DNA of 64,000 nt from Acidobacteriota bacterium (GTDB taxonomy: Bacteria; Acidobacteriota; Holophagae; Holophagales; Holophagaceae): NCBI GenBank assembly GCA_016195985.1, contig JACPYP010000011.1:372001-436000 (forward strand), written 5' to 3'. Numbering within the stretch: the stretch's first letter is position 1; each line of letters starts with the position of its first letter. The position numbers were made by a program, and so were the translations under genes. Below, piece by piece: positions 33,372 to 43,147 of the stretch. The notes under the pieces are model-generated. The model saw only the letters and a list, made by a program, of their open reading frames with translations, was not told the origin of the DNA and searched no databases.

Positions 33372-35483
33372 TCAGGGCTCCAGGCCCAGGTTCTTCGTCA
33401 AAAAGGCCAGCACGTCGGCCCTTTCGGCGATCTGCTTGGCGGTGGGCTTGCCCGCGCCGTGGCCCGCGCTGGTCTCGATGCGGGTGAGGATGGGCGCCGG
33501 GCCCGCCTGGGCGGCCTGGAGGGTGGCGGTGAACTTGTGGCTGTGGGCGGGCACCACGCGGTCATCGTGATCGCCGGTGGTGATCAGGGTGGGCGGATAT
33601 TTCACCCCGGGCTTGATGGTGTGCAGGGGCGAGTACTTCATCAGCGTCTCGAAGCCCTCCTTCGTCTCGCTGCTGCCGTAATCGCTCTTCCAGCCCCAGC
33701 CCAGGGTGAACTTGTGGAAACGGAGCATGTCCATGACGCCCACTTCGGGCACGGCGGCGCCGAAGAGATCGGGCCGCTGGATCAGGCAGGCGCCCACCAG
33801 CAGACCGCCGTTGCTGCCCCCGTTGATGGCCAGTTTGGGGGTGGAGGTCACCTTCCGCGCGATGAGCCATTCGGCGGCGGCGATGAAATCGTCGAAGACG
33901 TTTTGCTTCTTGTCCTTCCGGCCCGCGTCGTACCAGGCCATGCCGTACTCGCCCCCGCCCCGCAGGTTGGCCAGGGCGTAGACGCCGCCCATCTCCAGCC
34001 AGACCATGGTGGAGACGGAGAACCAGGGCGTCAGCGACACGTTGAAGCCGCCGTAGCCGTAGAGCAGCGTGGGGTTCTGGCCATCCAGCTTCAGGCCCTT
34101 CTTGTGCACGAGGAACATGGGGATCTTCGTGCCGTCCTTGCTGGGATAGAAGACCTGCTCCACCTCGAAGTCCGCGGGCTTGAAGGCCACCTTCGGCTCG
34201 CGGAAGACGGTGCTCTTGCTGGTCTTCAGATCCAGGCGGTAGATGGTGCCCGGATAGGCGAAACTGCCGAAGGTGTAGAAGGTTTCCGTGTCCTCGCGGC
34301 GCCCGCCGAAGCCGGCCGCGGTGCCCAGGGCCGGCAGGGCCAGCTCCCCGGTCTTCCCCCCCTTCAGATCGTAGAACTCGACGGCGGAATGGGCATCCCG
34401 CATCCAGGTGGCGATGAAGCGGCCACCCACCAACGACACGGATTCGAGCACGTCCTTGCCCTTGGCCTCGGGGATGACTTCCTTCCACAGAGAGGGATCG
34501 GCCTGGCCCCGGCGGATGGCCACCAGGCGGTTGCGGGGCGCGCCCTGGTTGGTGCTCACATAAAACAGGTCGCCCTCGTTGTCCACGATGCCGTAGGCGG
34601 CGTCCATCTTGTCCAGGAAGGGTTCCACGGCGCCGCCGGGCTTGGCCAGGTCCTTGAGGAAGAGGCTGCTTTCGGGGTTGGTGCCCTTGCCGCAGGAGAT
34701 CACCAACCAGCGGCCGTCGTCGGTGACGGTTCCGCCCAGGTACCATTCGGGCTGGTCCGGGCGCTGATAGACCAGCTCGTCGGCGGACTGGGGCGTGCCC
34801 AGCTTGTGGAAGCAGAGCATGTGGTTGTTGTTGACCCCCGTGAGGGCGCCGCCCTCCTTGGGGGCCTCGTAGCGGCTGTAGAAGAAGCCGCTGCCGTCCT
34901 TCAGCCAGGAGGCGCCGCTGGCCTTGGACCAGCGGATCTCGTCGGGCAGGTCCCGGCCCGTGGCCACGTCGCGCACCTTCCAGGTCTGCCAGTCGGACCC
35001 CGCCACGGACACGGCATAGGCCATGAGCCGGCCATCCAGCGTGAGGCTGATCCCGCTGAGGGCCACGGTGCCGTCCTGGCTCAGCGTGTTGGGATCCAGC
35101 AGCACGCGGCCCTTGGCCTTGGGATCGTCGGTGACGAAGAGCACAGACTGGTTCTGCAGGCCCGTGTTGTAGGAGTAGAAGTAGCGCTTGTCCCGCTTGA
35201 AGGGAGCGCTGAACTTCTCGAAGTCCCAAAGTTTCGTCAGCCGCGCCTGGATCTTGGCCCGGCCCGGAATCTCCTCCAGGTAGTGGAAGGAGACCTTGTT
35301 CTGGGCCTCCACCCAGGCCTTGGTCTCGGGGCTGTTGTCGTCCTCCAGCCAGCGGTAGGGGTCCGCCACCTTGGTGCCGAAGAAATCCTCCACCACCTCA
35401 GCCTTGCGGGTGGGGGGATAGCTCAGGGGCGACTGGGCCGAAAGGGCGGTTCCGAGGGCGATGGCCATGGGAAGGATCCTCAT
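33372..35483 (-). CDS. Prolyl oligopeptidase family serine peptidase (S9A), exported, copy 2
   Basis: 703 aa from ATG 35483, chosen because it gives a signal peptide (MRILPMAIALGTALSAQ) and has AGGAG eight bases upstream. It contains the propeller and the triad motifs GGSNGGLLVGA, TTGDHDDRVVPAHSHKF and ETSAGHGAGKP. It aligns end to end with copy 1 (for example YRWLEDD, GQNPTLLYGYGGFN), so the pair arose by tandem duplication; 62 bp separate them. Divergent from the PIN-PhoH gene, with a 107-bp shared control region. Confidence 0.94.
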   Translation of the reverse strand: MRILPMAIALGTALSAQSPLSYPPTRKAEVVEDFFGTKVADPYRWLEDDNSPETKAWVEAQNKVSFHYLEEIPGRAKIQARLTKLWDFEKFSAPFKRDKRYFYSYNTGLQNQSVLFVTDDPKAKGRVLLDPNTLSQDGTVALSGISLTLDGRLMAYAVSVAGSDWQTWKVRDVATGRDLPDEIRWSKASGASWLKDGSGFFYSRYEAPKEGGALTGVNNNHMLCFHKLGTPQSADELVYQRPDQPEWYLGGTVTDDGRWLVISCGKGTNPESSLFLKDLAKPGGAVEPFLDKMDAAYGIVDNEGDLFYVSTNQGAPRNRLVAIRRGQADPSLWKEVIPEAKGKDVLESVSLVGGRFIATWMRDAHSAVEFYDLKGGKTGELALPALGTAAGFGGRREDTETFYTFGSFAYPGTIYRLDLKTSKSTVFREPKVAFKPADFEVEQVFYPSKDGTKIPMFLVHKKGLKLDGQNPTLLYGYGGFNVSLTPWFSVSTMVWLEMGGVYALANLRGGGEYGMAWYDAGRKDKKQNVFDDFIAAAEWLIARKVTSTPKLAINGGSNGGLLVGACLIQRPDLFGAAVPEVGVMDMLRFHKFTLGWGWKSDYGSSETKEGFETLMKYSPLHTIKPGVKYPPTLITTGDHDDRVVPAHSHKFTATLQAAQAGPAPILTRIETSAGHGAGKPTAKQIAERADVLAFLTKNLGLEP

Positions 35484-35590
35484 TGGATGGTCTCCTGACG
35501 GGGGGCCATCTTCCCACCACCAGGTGTTCAAGCCTAGCCGTGCAAGGGGGCCCGCTTGGTGGTAGGGTGCCTGCATCCCGGAGGTTTGAT

Positions 35591-36922
35591 TTGGTCCCAC
35601 CATCCAGCAAGAAAGTCTTCGTCCTGGATACGAACGTCCTCCTGCACGATCCGAATTCCATCCTCCATTTCCAGGAACACGATGTGGTGCTTCCCATCGT
35701 GGTCATCGAGGAAGTGGATCATTTCAAGAAGGACCAGACCGAGATCGGCCGCAATGCGCGCACGGTCTCCCGCCTGCTGGACAGGCTCCGGGCCACCGGA
35801 ACCCTGAGCCGCGGCGTGCCCCTGGGCGGCGGCGGCATCCTCAAGGTGGACGTGGCGGCCCACAACCTGGACATCGGCATTCTGTCCGCGGACAAGCACA
35901 AGGCCGACAACCAGATCCTGGCCTGCGCCCGGGAACTGCTGCACACCTGCAAGGACCGCGTGGTGCTGGTCTCCAAGGACACGAACCTGCGCATCAAGGC
36001 CGACGCCATCGGCGTGCAGGCTGAGGACTACACCACGGACCGCGTGGAAATGGAGGAGCTCTACACCGGCCACAAGTCCTGGGAGGTGGAGCCCGCGAAG
36101 ATCGACCTTCTCTACGATGGCGGCCTGCAGCCGGACGCGGAGCTGTCCCTCTTCCCCAACCAGTACCTGACCCTGGTGGACCAGACCAACCCGAGCCACA
36201 CGGCCCTGGCGCGGTTCATGGCCGCCGAGGGCATGCTGCGCCCCCTGCGGCGCATGGAGTCCTATCCCTGGGGCATCAAGCCGCGCAACCGGGAGCAGCA
36301 ATTTGCCCTGGAACTGCTCCTGGATCCTACGGTCCAGGTGGTCACCCTCCTTGGCAAGGCGGGCACCGGCAAGACCCTGCTGGCCATCGCCGCCGGGCTG
36401 CAGCAGGTGGTGGACGACGAAGCCTACGACAAGATCCTCGTGAGCCGCCCCGTCATGCCCATGGGCCGCGACCTGGGCTACCTGCCCGGCGACATCAGCG
36501 AGAAGCTGCGCCCCTACATGCAGCCCATCTACGACAACCTCGAGTTCATCGTGGGCGCCAATACCGAAGCCCGGAAGCGCACCACCATGACGGCCGGGCA
36601 GCTGGAAGAGGCCGGCTACCTCAGCGTGGAGCCCCTCACCTACATCCGCGGCCGCAGCATTCCCAAGCAGTACCTGGTGGTGGACGAAGCCCAGAACCTC
36701 ACTCCCCACGAGGTGAAGACCATCCTCACCCGGGCCGGCGAGGGCACCAAGGTGATCTTCACGGGCGATCCCCACCAGATCGACAACCCCTACGTGGATG
36801 CCAGCACCAATGGCCTCAGCTTCCTGGCCGAGCACTTCAAGCACCTCGACATCTCCGGCCACGTCACCCTGCAGAAGGGCGAACGCAGCAAACTGGCCGA
36901 GCTGGCCAGCAACCTTCTCTAG
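35591..36922 (+). CDS. PIN-PhoH fusion ATPase/RNase (PhoH2/YlaK type)
   Basis: 443 aa from TTG 35591, which has GGAGG six bases upstream; no ATG or GTG suits. The N-terminal PIN domain (residues ~8-140) has the metal-binding acids in VFVLDTNVLLHD, EEVD, and VSKDTNLRIKA. The C-terminal PhoH P-loop has GKAGTGKT (255-262), Walker B YLVVDEAQNL and FTGDPHQID. Related PhoH2 proteins couple ATP-driven RNA unwinding to cleavage. It is followed after 9 bp by a small membrane-protein gene. Confidence 0.92.
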   Translation: MVPPSSKKVFVLDTNVLLHDPNSILHFQEHDVVLPIVVIEEVDHFKKDQTEIGRNARTVSRLLDRLRATGTLSRGVPLGGGGILKVDVAAHNLDIGILSADKHKADNQILACARELLHTCKDRVVLVSKDTNLRIKADAIGVQAEDYTTDRVEMEELYTGHKSWEVEPAKIDLLYDGGLQPDAELSLFPNQYLTLVDQTNPSHTALARFMAAEGMLRPLRRMESYPWGIKPRNREQQFALELLLDPTVQVVTLLGKAGTGKTLLAIAAGLQQVVDDEAYDKILVSRPVMPMGRDLGYLPGDISEKLRPYMQPIYDNLEFIVGANTEARKRTTMTAGQLEEAGYLSVEPLTYIRGRSIPKQYLVVDEAQNLTPHEVKTILTRAGEGTKVIFTGDPHQIDNPYVDASTNGLSFLAEHFKHLDISGHVTLQKGERSKLAELASNLL

Positions 36923-36931
36923 GAGCCCGCC

Positions 36932-37483
36932 ATGGCTGATTCATCATGGGACAACGGCGGTCAGGGCGTTCCCGCCAAGGCGGGCATGCCCCTCTGGGTG
37001 AAGATCACCATGGGATGCGGGGTCGCGTTCCTGCTGGCGGTCGTCACCTGCGTGGGGGCCGGCGCCTTCTTCGTCAACAAGGTCAAGAAGGACCCCGAAG
37101 GCTTCAAGAAGCAGGTGCTGGGCTTCGCCATCGACAAGATGAAACCCGAATGGGATGACTTCCGGGCCGTGATGGACCAGCTGCGGACCTCCGAGGGCTG
37201 CAAGGCCCTGTACGCCGCCAATCCTGCCCTGGCCAAGACCTGGCCCAGCGAAACGGCCTTCCTGGAGGCCGCCGCGACCTGGCGCAAGGACCTGGCCCCC
37301 ACGCCGGAGCTGACCCCCGAACTCATGGAGCAGCACGGTCTCCGCATGAACAAGAGCTACGGCGGCCGGGTGGAAGTGGGCTGGAGTCCCAAGGAGGGCC
37401 GGGCCGTCTACGTCACCTTCGACCGGGCGCGCCTGCCCGGGGAGACCGGCCCCCGGCACGTGCTCGAACTGGATGTTCGCTAG
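36932..37483 (+). CDS. Hypothetical single-pass membrane protein
   Basis: 183 aa. One membrane helix (residues ~22-47, LWVKITMGCGVAFLLAVVTCVGAGAFFV) is followed by a soluble, probably periplasmic domain with KPEWDDFRAVMDQLRTSEGCKALYAANPALAKTWPS and a C-terminal beta-strand region. The family is not recognised. TAGGAG precedes the ATG and it probably shares a transcript with the PIN-PhoH gene. A short GCGG-TTTTT-CCGC hairpin follows at 37501. Confidence 0.75.
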   Translation: MADSSWDNGGQGVPAKAGMPLWVKITMGCGVAFLLAVVTCVGAGAFFVNKVKKDPEGFKKQVLGFAIDKMKPEWDDFRAVMDQLRTSEGCKALYAANPALAKTWPSETAFLEAAATWRKDLAPTPELTPELMEQHGLRMNKSYGGRVEVGWSPKEGRAVYVTFDRARLPGETGPRHVLELDVR

Positions 37484-37525
37484 GAGCGCATTGAGCCGAC
37501 GCGGTTTTTCCGCCAAGATGCAGTT

Positions 37526-38728
37526 ATGACTGCAGCTTCTGGATCCGTATCCGACGCCCTGGCCCTGCTCACGAAGGGCACGGTGACTTGCCACAAAATC
37601 GAGCAGCTGGAGGCGAAGCTCAAGGAAGGCCGCCCCCTGCGGATCAAGGCCGGCTTTGATCCCACGGCCCCCGACCTGCACCTGGGGCACGGCGTGCTCA
37701 TCCGCAAGATGGCCCAGTTCCAGAAGCTGGGGCACGAGGTCACCTTTCTCATCGGCGACTTCACGGGCCTCATCGGCGATCCCACGGGCAAGAAGGCCAC
37801 GCGCCCGCCCCTCACCCGCGAAGAGGTGTTGGCCAACGCCGAAACCTACAAGGCCCAGGTCTTCAAGATCCTCGATCCCGAAAAGACCAGGGTCCGCTTC
37901 AACAGCGAATGGCTGGGCAGCATGGTGGGCGAGGGCTGGATCCGCCTGGCCTCTCGGTTCACCGTGGCGCAGATGCTGGAGCGCAACGATTTCGCCAAGC
38001 GCATGGAGGCCCGCGAACCCATCGCCCTCCACGAACTGCTCTACCCCCTGACCCAGGCCTACGATTCCGTGGCCCTCCAGGCAGATGTGGAACTGGGCGG
38101 CAACGACCAGCTGTTCAACCTCATGCAGGGACGCATCCTTCAGGAGGCCTCGGGCCAGAAACCCCAGGTGGTGCTCACGGTGCCCCTGCTGCTGGGGCTG
38201 GACGGCGTGGAGAAGATGTCCAAGTCCCTGGGCAACTACATCGGCTTCATGGAGGACCCGGACACCCAGTTCGGCAAGGCCATGAGCGTGAGCGACACCC
38301 TGATGTGGGACTGGTACCTGCTGCTGACGGACAAACTCCCGGCGGACATCGAGGCCCTGAAGCAGGGCCATCCCATGGAGGCCAAGAAGGCCCTGGCCCG
38401 CCAGATCGTGGCCGACTTCCACGGCGCCCCCGCCGGCCAGGAGGCCGAGGAACGGTGGATCAGGCGCTTCTCGGAGCGCAATCAGGAACAGGCCCCCGAA
38501 GTGGCCGTCTCCGCCACGGAAGGGGAAGTCCAGCTGTCCCGCCTGCTGGTGGAGCGGGGGCTGGCCGCCAGCCGCAAGGAGGCCGACCGGCTCATCGGCC
38601 AGGGGGCCGTGAGCCTGGACGGGCAGAAGGTCAGCGACCCCTCCCTGCGCCTCGCCCTGCAGGCCGGCCAATCCCTGCTGGTGAAGGTAGGCAAACTCAA
38701 GCTCGAGCGATGGGTGGTGGTCACATGA
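37526..38728 (+). CDS. tyrS: Tyrosyl-tRNA synthetase
   Basis: 400 aa class I synthetase. It has the HIGH motif as [11 protein letters not shown] (about residues 52-62), [20 protein letters not shown], substrate-binding [15 protein letters not shown] and [12 protein letters not shown] (about 231). A C-terminal S4 RNA-binding domain ([35 protein letters not shown]) follows. Length and motifs fit the TyrZ-like (type 2) branch. It charges tRNA-Tyr. No T-box-like leader is seen. The stop overlaps the next gene by ATGA. Confidence 0.96.
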   Translation: MTAASGSVSDALALLTKGTVTCHKIEQLEAKLKEGRPLRIKAGFDPTAPDLHLGHGVLIRKMAQFQKLGHEVTFLIGDFTGLIGDPTGKKATRPPLTREEVLANAETYKAQVFKILDPEKTRVRFNSEWLGSMVGEGWIRLASRFTVAQMLERNDFAKRMEAREPIALHELLYPLTQAYDSVALQADVELGGNDQLFNLMQGRILQEASGQKPQVVLTVPLLLGLDGVEKMSKSLGNYIGFMEDPDTQFGKAMSVSDTLMWDWYLLLTDKLPADIEALKQGHPMEAKKALARQIVADFHGAPAGQEAEERWIRRFSERNQEQAPEVAVSATEGEVQLSRLLVERGLAASRKEADRLIGQGAVSLDGQKVSDPSLRLALQAGQSLLVKVGKLKLERWVVVT

Positions 38729-40410
38729 GCCTTCCGGCCCTCAAGGATCTCTTCGCCCGCCACCGGGCGCGCGCCACGGGCCTGTGGCGGCTGGGCCAGG
38801 AACTCAACCGGACGGTGTTCCTGGAAAACGGCGACATCGTCTTCGCCGCCAGCACCCACCCTCTGGACCGCCTCACCCACCTGCTGGTGGAACGGGGGAA
38901 GATCACCCAGGCCCAGCTGGACTACGCCATGGCCAGCCTCAATCCGGCCATGTCCATCGGCAAGAACCTCATCGAGATGGGCTTCATCACCCAGCGCGAC
39001 CTGCTGGACGTGGCCCGGGCCCAGGTGGAGCGGGTGGTCTGGGCCAGCATGGCCAACACCGACCAGACGCCGGTCTTCGACGAAAAGGACCTGGACGCCA
39101 CCACGGTCCGGCTGCCCTTCGACACCGCCGCCATGCTGTTGTCCGGGGTCCTGAACCTGGTGGACCGGGAGCGGGTGCTGGAGGAACTGGGGCCCCTCAA
39201 CCAGGTCGTGGTCCTGGAGGGGCGCCGCCATCAGGAACTGTCCCTGCCTCCGGACCTGGCCAAGCTTCCCTCCATGCTGGACGGCAGCCGCACCCTAATG
39301 GAGCTGAGCCGTGAAACGGCGGTGGAGCCCTTCCGGCTGGGGGCCTTCGTCCTTTTCCTTCGGGAGATGGGCTGGGCCCGGCTGCATGAACTGCCCCCCC
39401 TCGACCGGCGGGCCCTGGAATTGGCCCTGGAGCCCCCCGAGCCGACCCAGACCACTCCGGCCCTTCCGGAACCGGCCCCGGCGCCCCAGCCCTCCCTGTT
39501 CGCCGAGATCCAGGCCAGCCAGCACCCCACCACCAATCTGGAGCATCTTTCCGAGGCCCTGGACCAACTGGGGCCCGAGGATGAGCTGGAGGATCCCTTC
39601 CCCCCGGCCCCCGAACCCCAGGACCTTCCGTTCACGCCATCCGAACCGGCCCTGCCCATCCACCACGACCACCACGAGGCGGAAGGCAGCACCGAACCCC
39701 TGGACCCGGCCCCCGCGCCCTCGCCCGCCCCCCCCGGAGAGGCCAAGCTCCCCCGCCTCGCCCTGGCCCTGGTGGCGGCCCTGGCCCTGGCGGCAGGATC
39801 CTGGGCCGGCATCAGCTGGCTCCGCCGGCACCGGTCCTCGGCCCCCTCCCCCAAGGCCCCCGAGGCCACTCCCCTAATCAAACCCAGCCCCAAGCCGGTC
39901 GTGGCGGTTCAGCCTCCTCCCCCCCAGCCCGCGCCGGAGCCGGAAAAGAAGCCCGAGCCCGAAACGAGGCCCGAGGTCAAGCCGATCGCCGAACCCGCCA
40001 AGGCTGCACCTCCGGCGTCCAAGCCGGAACCTCCCAAGTCGGAACCCCCGGCCGCCCCTTCCCGCGGGGAACGCCTCCAGGCCATCGTCCAGGGCGACAT
40101 GAAGCGCGCCCTGGCCCAGGGGGCCGCCCAGCGGAAGGCCATCCAGGGCCGCTGGACCCTGCGGCTGGAGATCGCCTGCCAGGCCAATACCATCCAGCAC
40201 GCCGCGGAACTGCTCAAGGCCCAGGATCCCGACCTGTTCCTGGTCCCCATGGCCATGCGGGATGGCCGGACCTGCTACCAGATATTCTTCGGTTCCTATG
40301 GCTCGGAAGCCGCTGCCAAGGCCGCTGCCAAGAAGCTGCCTTCGCCTTTCCTGGCCGAAGGGAACCGCCCGAAGCCCTTCCGGGCCGCCCAGATTCCCGA
40401 CCGCCAATAG
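38725..40410 (+). CDS. DUF4388-like N-domain protein with membrane helix and SPOR-like C-terminus
   Basis: 561 aa. The N-terminal ~225 residues start [41 protein letters not shown], typical of DUF4388/PATAN-type domains linked to gliding and signalling. A Pro/Glu/Asp-rich linker (residues ~240-345), one membrane helix (~350-370, [22 protein letters not shown]) and a second Pro/Lys/Glu-rich linker follow. The C-terminus has a SPOR-like repeat [22 protein letters not shown]...[25 protein letters not shown], which in other proteins binds denuded septal peptidoglycan. It may link a cytoplasmic signal to the cell wall. The ATG overlaps the tyrS stop. Confidence 0.8.
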   Translation: MSLPALKDLFARHRARATGLWRLGQELNRTVFLENGDIVFAASTHPLDRLTHLLVERGKITQAQLDYAMASLNPAMSIGKNLIEMGFITQRDLLDVARAQVERVVWASMANTDQTPVFDEKDLDATTVRLPFDTAAMLLSGVLNLVDRERVLEELGPLNQVVVLEGRRHQELSLPPDLAKLPSMLDGSRTLMELSRETAVEPFRLGAFVLFLREMGWARLHELPPLDRRALELALEPPEPTQTTPALPEPAPAPQPSLFAEIQASQHPTTNLEHLSEALDQLGPEDELEDPFPPAPEPQDLPFTPSEPALPIHHDHHEAEGSTEPLDPAPAPSPAPPGEAKLPRLALALVAALALAAGSWAGISWLRRHRSSAPSPKAPEATPLIKPSPKPVVAVQPPPPQPAPEPEKKPEPETRPEVKPIAEPAKAAPPASKPEPPKSEPPAAPSRGERLQAIVQGDMKRALAQGAAQRKAIQGRWTLRLEIACQANTIQHAAELLKAQDPDLFLVPMAMRDGRTCYQIFFGSYGSEAAAKAAAKKLPSPFLAEGNRPKPFRAAQIPDRQ

Positions 40411-40463
40411 CGTTTTGCAAATAGAACAACCACAGGGTATATGCTCATTCGTATGATCGCGCC

Positions 40464-40492
40464 TTTACAAAAGATCTAACCTCGTTCATACT
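40464..40492 (+). promoter_or_regulatory. Sigma-70-like promoter upstream of rlpA
   Basis: TTTACA (40464-40469), 17-bp spacer, CATACT (40487-40492) in an AT-rich 126-bp gap after the SPOR-like gene. Matches are 5/6 and 4/6. Confidence 0.5.
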
Positions 40493-40671
40493 TAATATGT
40501 ATACGAGATGGTTCATTAAACAGAACCAACAGATCTTTGTGGAGTCCGATGCTGTCCCCCTTTCACCCCACCAACTGGAGTCAGGCCTGCGCGTCGTGGA
40601 TCCACGAGATCCACATCGCCTTCGACCCTCCAGCCCCGGTGGAGCCTGGCAAGGGAGGTTTCCTCCGCCTC

Positions 40672-41391
40672 ATGCGCTGGGGCACGCCCCGGGTTGCCAG
40701 CCTGGTCATCCTCAGCTTCACCCTCCACTGCACCCGCCCCCCCGCCTATACATCCGCTTCGAGCACATCACGAAGTGGCGCCACGAACCTGGGAGCCCAG
40801 GCCTATGTGGAAGAGGGCATGGCCAGCTGGTACGGCGGCAATGATGATGGATTTGCAGGCCGGCCTACCGCAAGCGGGGAAATTTTCGATCCCGAGCAAT
40901 ACACCTGCGCCCACCGAACCCTCCCCCTGGGCAGCTTCGTGGAGGTCGAGAACCTCGACAACCACCGGCGCACGGTCCTCCGCGTGAACGATCGCGGGCC
41001 CTTCATCAAGGGGCGCATCCTCGATCTCTCCAAGCGGGGCGCTCAGGATCTGGGCATTATCGGCCACGGAACCTCCCGCATCAGGCTGCGTTCCGTCGAC
41101 GCCATGGGGGTCCCCACTGCCTTGGATCCCTCGGCCTCCCAGGCCGACCCCTTCGTCGTGCAGGTGGCTTCGCTTTCAGATCCCAAGAACATCGAGACAC
41201 TTACGCGCGAACTCGAAAGCACCTTCGGCGCCGTTTCCCTGCAGAGCGCCGTGGCGCGCAATGGCCAGGCCGTGAAGCGCGTCCGGGTCGGCAGCTACAC
41301 CACCCGCCAGGATGCGGAACAGGCAGCCGAACAGATCGCCAAGCTCCTGAAGGATCGTGGCGTCGAACCCTTCATCACCCGCCAGCATTGA
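40672..41391 (+). CDS. rlpA: RlpA-like septal ring lytic transglycosylase lipoprotein
   Basis: 239 aa from ATG 40672, which gives a lipoprotein signal MRWGTPRVASLVILSFTLHC (Cys20). A double-psi beta-barrel has GMASWYGGNDDGFAGRPTASGEIFD, HRTLPLGSFVEVEN and RVNDRGPFIKGRILDLSKRGAQDLGI, including the catalytic-type Asp. A C-terminal SPOR domain (residues ~160-237) is FVVQVASLSDPKNIETL...KRVRVGSYTTRQDAEQAAEQIAKLL. It cuts peptide-free glycan at the division site. The frame extends upstream to 40537 with non-signal sequence; the shorter start is preferred although GGGAGG lies 13 bases away. Confidence 0.87.
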   Translation: MRWGTPRVASLVILSFTLHCTRPPAYTSASSTSRSGATNLGAQAYVEEGMASWYGGNDDGFAGRPTASGEIFDPEQYTCAHRTLPLGSFVEVENLDNHRRTVLRVNDRGPFIKGRILDLSKRGAQDLGIIGHGTSRIRLRSVDAMGVPTALDPSASQADPFVVQVASLSDPKNIETLTRELESTFGAVSLQSAVARNGQAVKRVRVGSYTTRQDAEQAAEQIAKLLKDRGVEPFITRQH

Positions 41392-41392
41392 T

Positions 41393-42109
41393 ATGGGCCC
41401 CTCGACGCACGGACCGAATCCGATCAGCCCGTCCGACCCCCTGCATCCCTTCCTGGTCATTCCGGCCGGAGGACGTGGTCTGCGCATGGGCGGCGGCCTG
41501 CCCAAGCAGTTCCGCGACTGGGATGGCCGCCCTCTCCTGCAGGCCACGGTGGAGGCCTTCCTCGCGCCGGGCATGCCGCAACTGGCCGGCATCGCCCTGG
41601 CCGTGCCCGAATCCCATCTGGAGCAGGCCCACAGCTGGTCCTTCCAGGTGCCCTGCACGGTCGTGCCCGGTGGAGACACCCGTCAGGAATCCGTGTGGCT
41701 GGCCCTGCGGACCCTGCCCAACCTGCCCATGGCCCCCGTGATGATCCACGATGCCGTGCGCCCCTTCCCCCCGGCCACCCCGCTCTGGGAGGCCCTGGAA
41801 TCCCTCAACCGCTATGACGGGGTCCTGCTCGGGGAGCCTTCCACCGACACCCTCAAGCGGGTGGATGCCCTGGGCCGGGTTCTGCGAACCGAGCCCCGGG
41901 AGGAGTTCTTCCGGGCCCAGACGCCCCAGATCGCCCGCCTCGGCACCTGGCTCCAGGCCTTCCAGTCGGCCCAGGAAGCGGGCTTCACGGGCACGGACGA
42001 CGTGGCCCTGCTGGAGCGGCTGGGCCTGGCCGTGAAGCTCATCCCCAGCCCCAGCTCCAACCTGAAGCTCACCACCCCCGAAGACTGGGAACGGTCCTGC
42101 CCCCATTGA
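41393..42109 (+). CDS. ispD: 2-C-methyl-D-erythritol 4-phosphate cytidylyltransferase
   Basis: 238 aa. The nucleotide-binding loop is IPAGGRGLRMGGGLPKQF (about residues 20-37), followed by HDAVRPFPP, a TDTLKRVD segment, EFFRAQTPQIARL and FTGTDDVALLERLG. It makes CDP-ME from MEP and CTP in non-mevalonate isoprenoid synthesis. ATG 41393 follows the rlpA stop by 1 bp, so they are coupled. No ispF is adjacent. Start is slightly uncertain because ~17 residues precede the core. Confidence 0.92.
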   Translation: MGPSTHGPNPISPSDPLHPFLVIPAGGRGLRMGGGLPKQFRDWDGRPLLQATVEAFLAPGMPQLAGIALAVPESHLEQAHSWSFQVPCTVVPGGDTRQESVWLALRTLPNLPMAPVMIHDAVRPFPPATPLWEALESLNRYDGVLLGEPSTDTLKRVDALGRVLRTEPREEFFRAQTPQIARLGTWLQAFQSAQEAGFTGTDDVALLERLGLAVKLIPSPSSNLKLTTPEDWERSCPH

Positions 42110-42180
42110 CCACAGTGTGTGGTGGCGGTGCCCACAGCAAACCATCAGGCGGCTCTACCTAAATCCTGCAATGGTTTATA

Positions 42181-42206
42181 TAAGCTAATGGCATAAAAAT
42201 AGCTTA
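42181..42206. promoter_or_regulatory. Inverted repeat in AT-rich lpxC upstream region
   Basis: TAAGCTA (42181-42187) and TAGCTTA (42200-42206) form a perfect 7-bp dyad around AT-rich DNA (TGGCATAAAAA). It lies 20 bp before the lpxC ATG, in a position suited to an operator or early-transcript hairpin. A second dyad AAACCAT/ATGGTTT (42139-42145, 42171-42177) lies just upstream. Confidence 0.4.
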
Positions 42207-42226
42207 GATCTCTGCGAGGATTCACC

Positions 42227-43147
42227 ATGCCCCGCAGCAGCACGCCCCAGACCCTGAGCCGCGAGATCACCATCTCGGGTCACGGCCTGCACGGCAACCG
42301 GCCCTGCTCGGTGCGGCTGGTGCCCACAGCCAAGGCCTCCGGCCTGGTTTTCGTCCACACCCCCACGGGAACGGAAATCCCCGCCAAGGCGGATCTCGCC
42401 GGCGATCTGGTCCTGTCCACCACCCTGGTGAAGGACGGCGTCCGCCTCCAGACCATCGAACACCTGCTGTCCGCCCTCTCCGGCCTCGAAATCGAACACC
42501 TCCGCATCGAAGTGGATGCCGAGGAACTCCCCATCCTCGACGGCAGCGCCGCCCCCTGGGTGGAGGCCATCCTGCAGGCGGGCGCGAAGGGCCTGGAAGG
42601 CCGCCGCCGCTTCATGAAGATCACCCAGCCCGTGGAAGTGCGGAACGGCGACCGCTGGATCCGCGCCCTACCCTTCGACGGCCTGCGCCTCCGCTATGTC
42701 ATCGACTTTCCCGTTCCCGCCCTGGGCCGCCAGAGCCGCGAGCTGAGCCTCACTCCCGAGAAGTACCGCCGCGAACTGGGGGCCGCCCGCACCTTCTGCC
42801 TGGCCCAGGAAATCGACATGATGCGCGCCCGGGGCCTGGCCCTCGGCGGCAGCCTGGACAACGCGGTGGTCTTCGGCGCCGAAGGCCCCCTGAACGAGTC
42901 CCTCCGCTTCGAAGACGAGGCCGTGCGCCACAAGATGCTCGATCTGGTGGGCGATCTGGCCCTGCTCGGCGCGCCACTGCTGGGCCTGGTCGAAGCCCAC
43001 GCCGCCGGCCACGCCATGCATGTGGCCTTGGCCCAAGCCATCCTGGCCAACCCCAGCCATTGGGAGTGGACCGAAGAGACCGAGCCCGCCAACGTGCGGT
43101 TCTTCTTCCAGCCTTCTGAGCTCAGCATCGCCGCCCAGCCTGCCTAA
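42227..43147 (+). CDS. lpxC: UDP-3-O-acyl-N-acetylglucosamine deacetylase
   Basis: 306 aa, full family length. Zinc-binding residues are in LQTIEHLLSALSGLEIEH and KMLDLVGDLALLG, with a final catalytic-type His in VEAHAAGHAMHVALAQAI. Other conserved segments are ISGHGLHGNRPCSVRLVPA-like at the start, LPILDGSAAPWVE and ARTFCLAQEID. It performs the committed step of lipid A synthesis, which proves a Gram-negative envelope. GAGGA sits eight bases before the ATG. It is preceded by AT-rich DNA with dyads. Confidence 0.96.
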   Translation: MPRSSTPQTLSREITISGHGLHGNRPCSVRLVPTAKASGLVFVHTPTGTEIPAKADLAGDLVLSTTLVKDGVRLQTIEHLLSALSGLEIEHLRIEVDAEELPILDGSAAPWVEAILQAGAKGLEGRRRFMKITQPVEVRNGDRWIRALPFDGLRLRYVIDFPVPALGRQSRELSLTPEKYRRELGAARTFCLAQEIDMMRARGLALGGSLDNAVVFGAEGPLNESLRFEDEAVRHKMLDLVGDLALLGAPLLGLVEAHAAGHAMHVALAQAILANPSHWEWTEETEPANVRFFFQPSELSIAAQPA

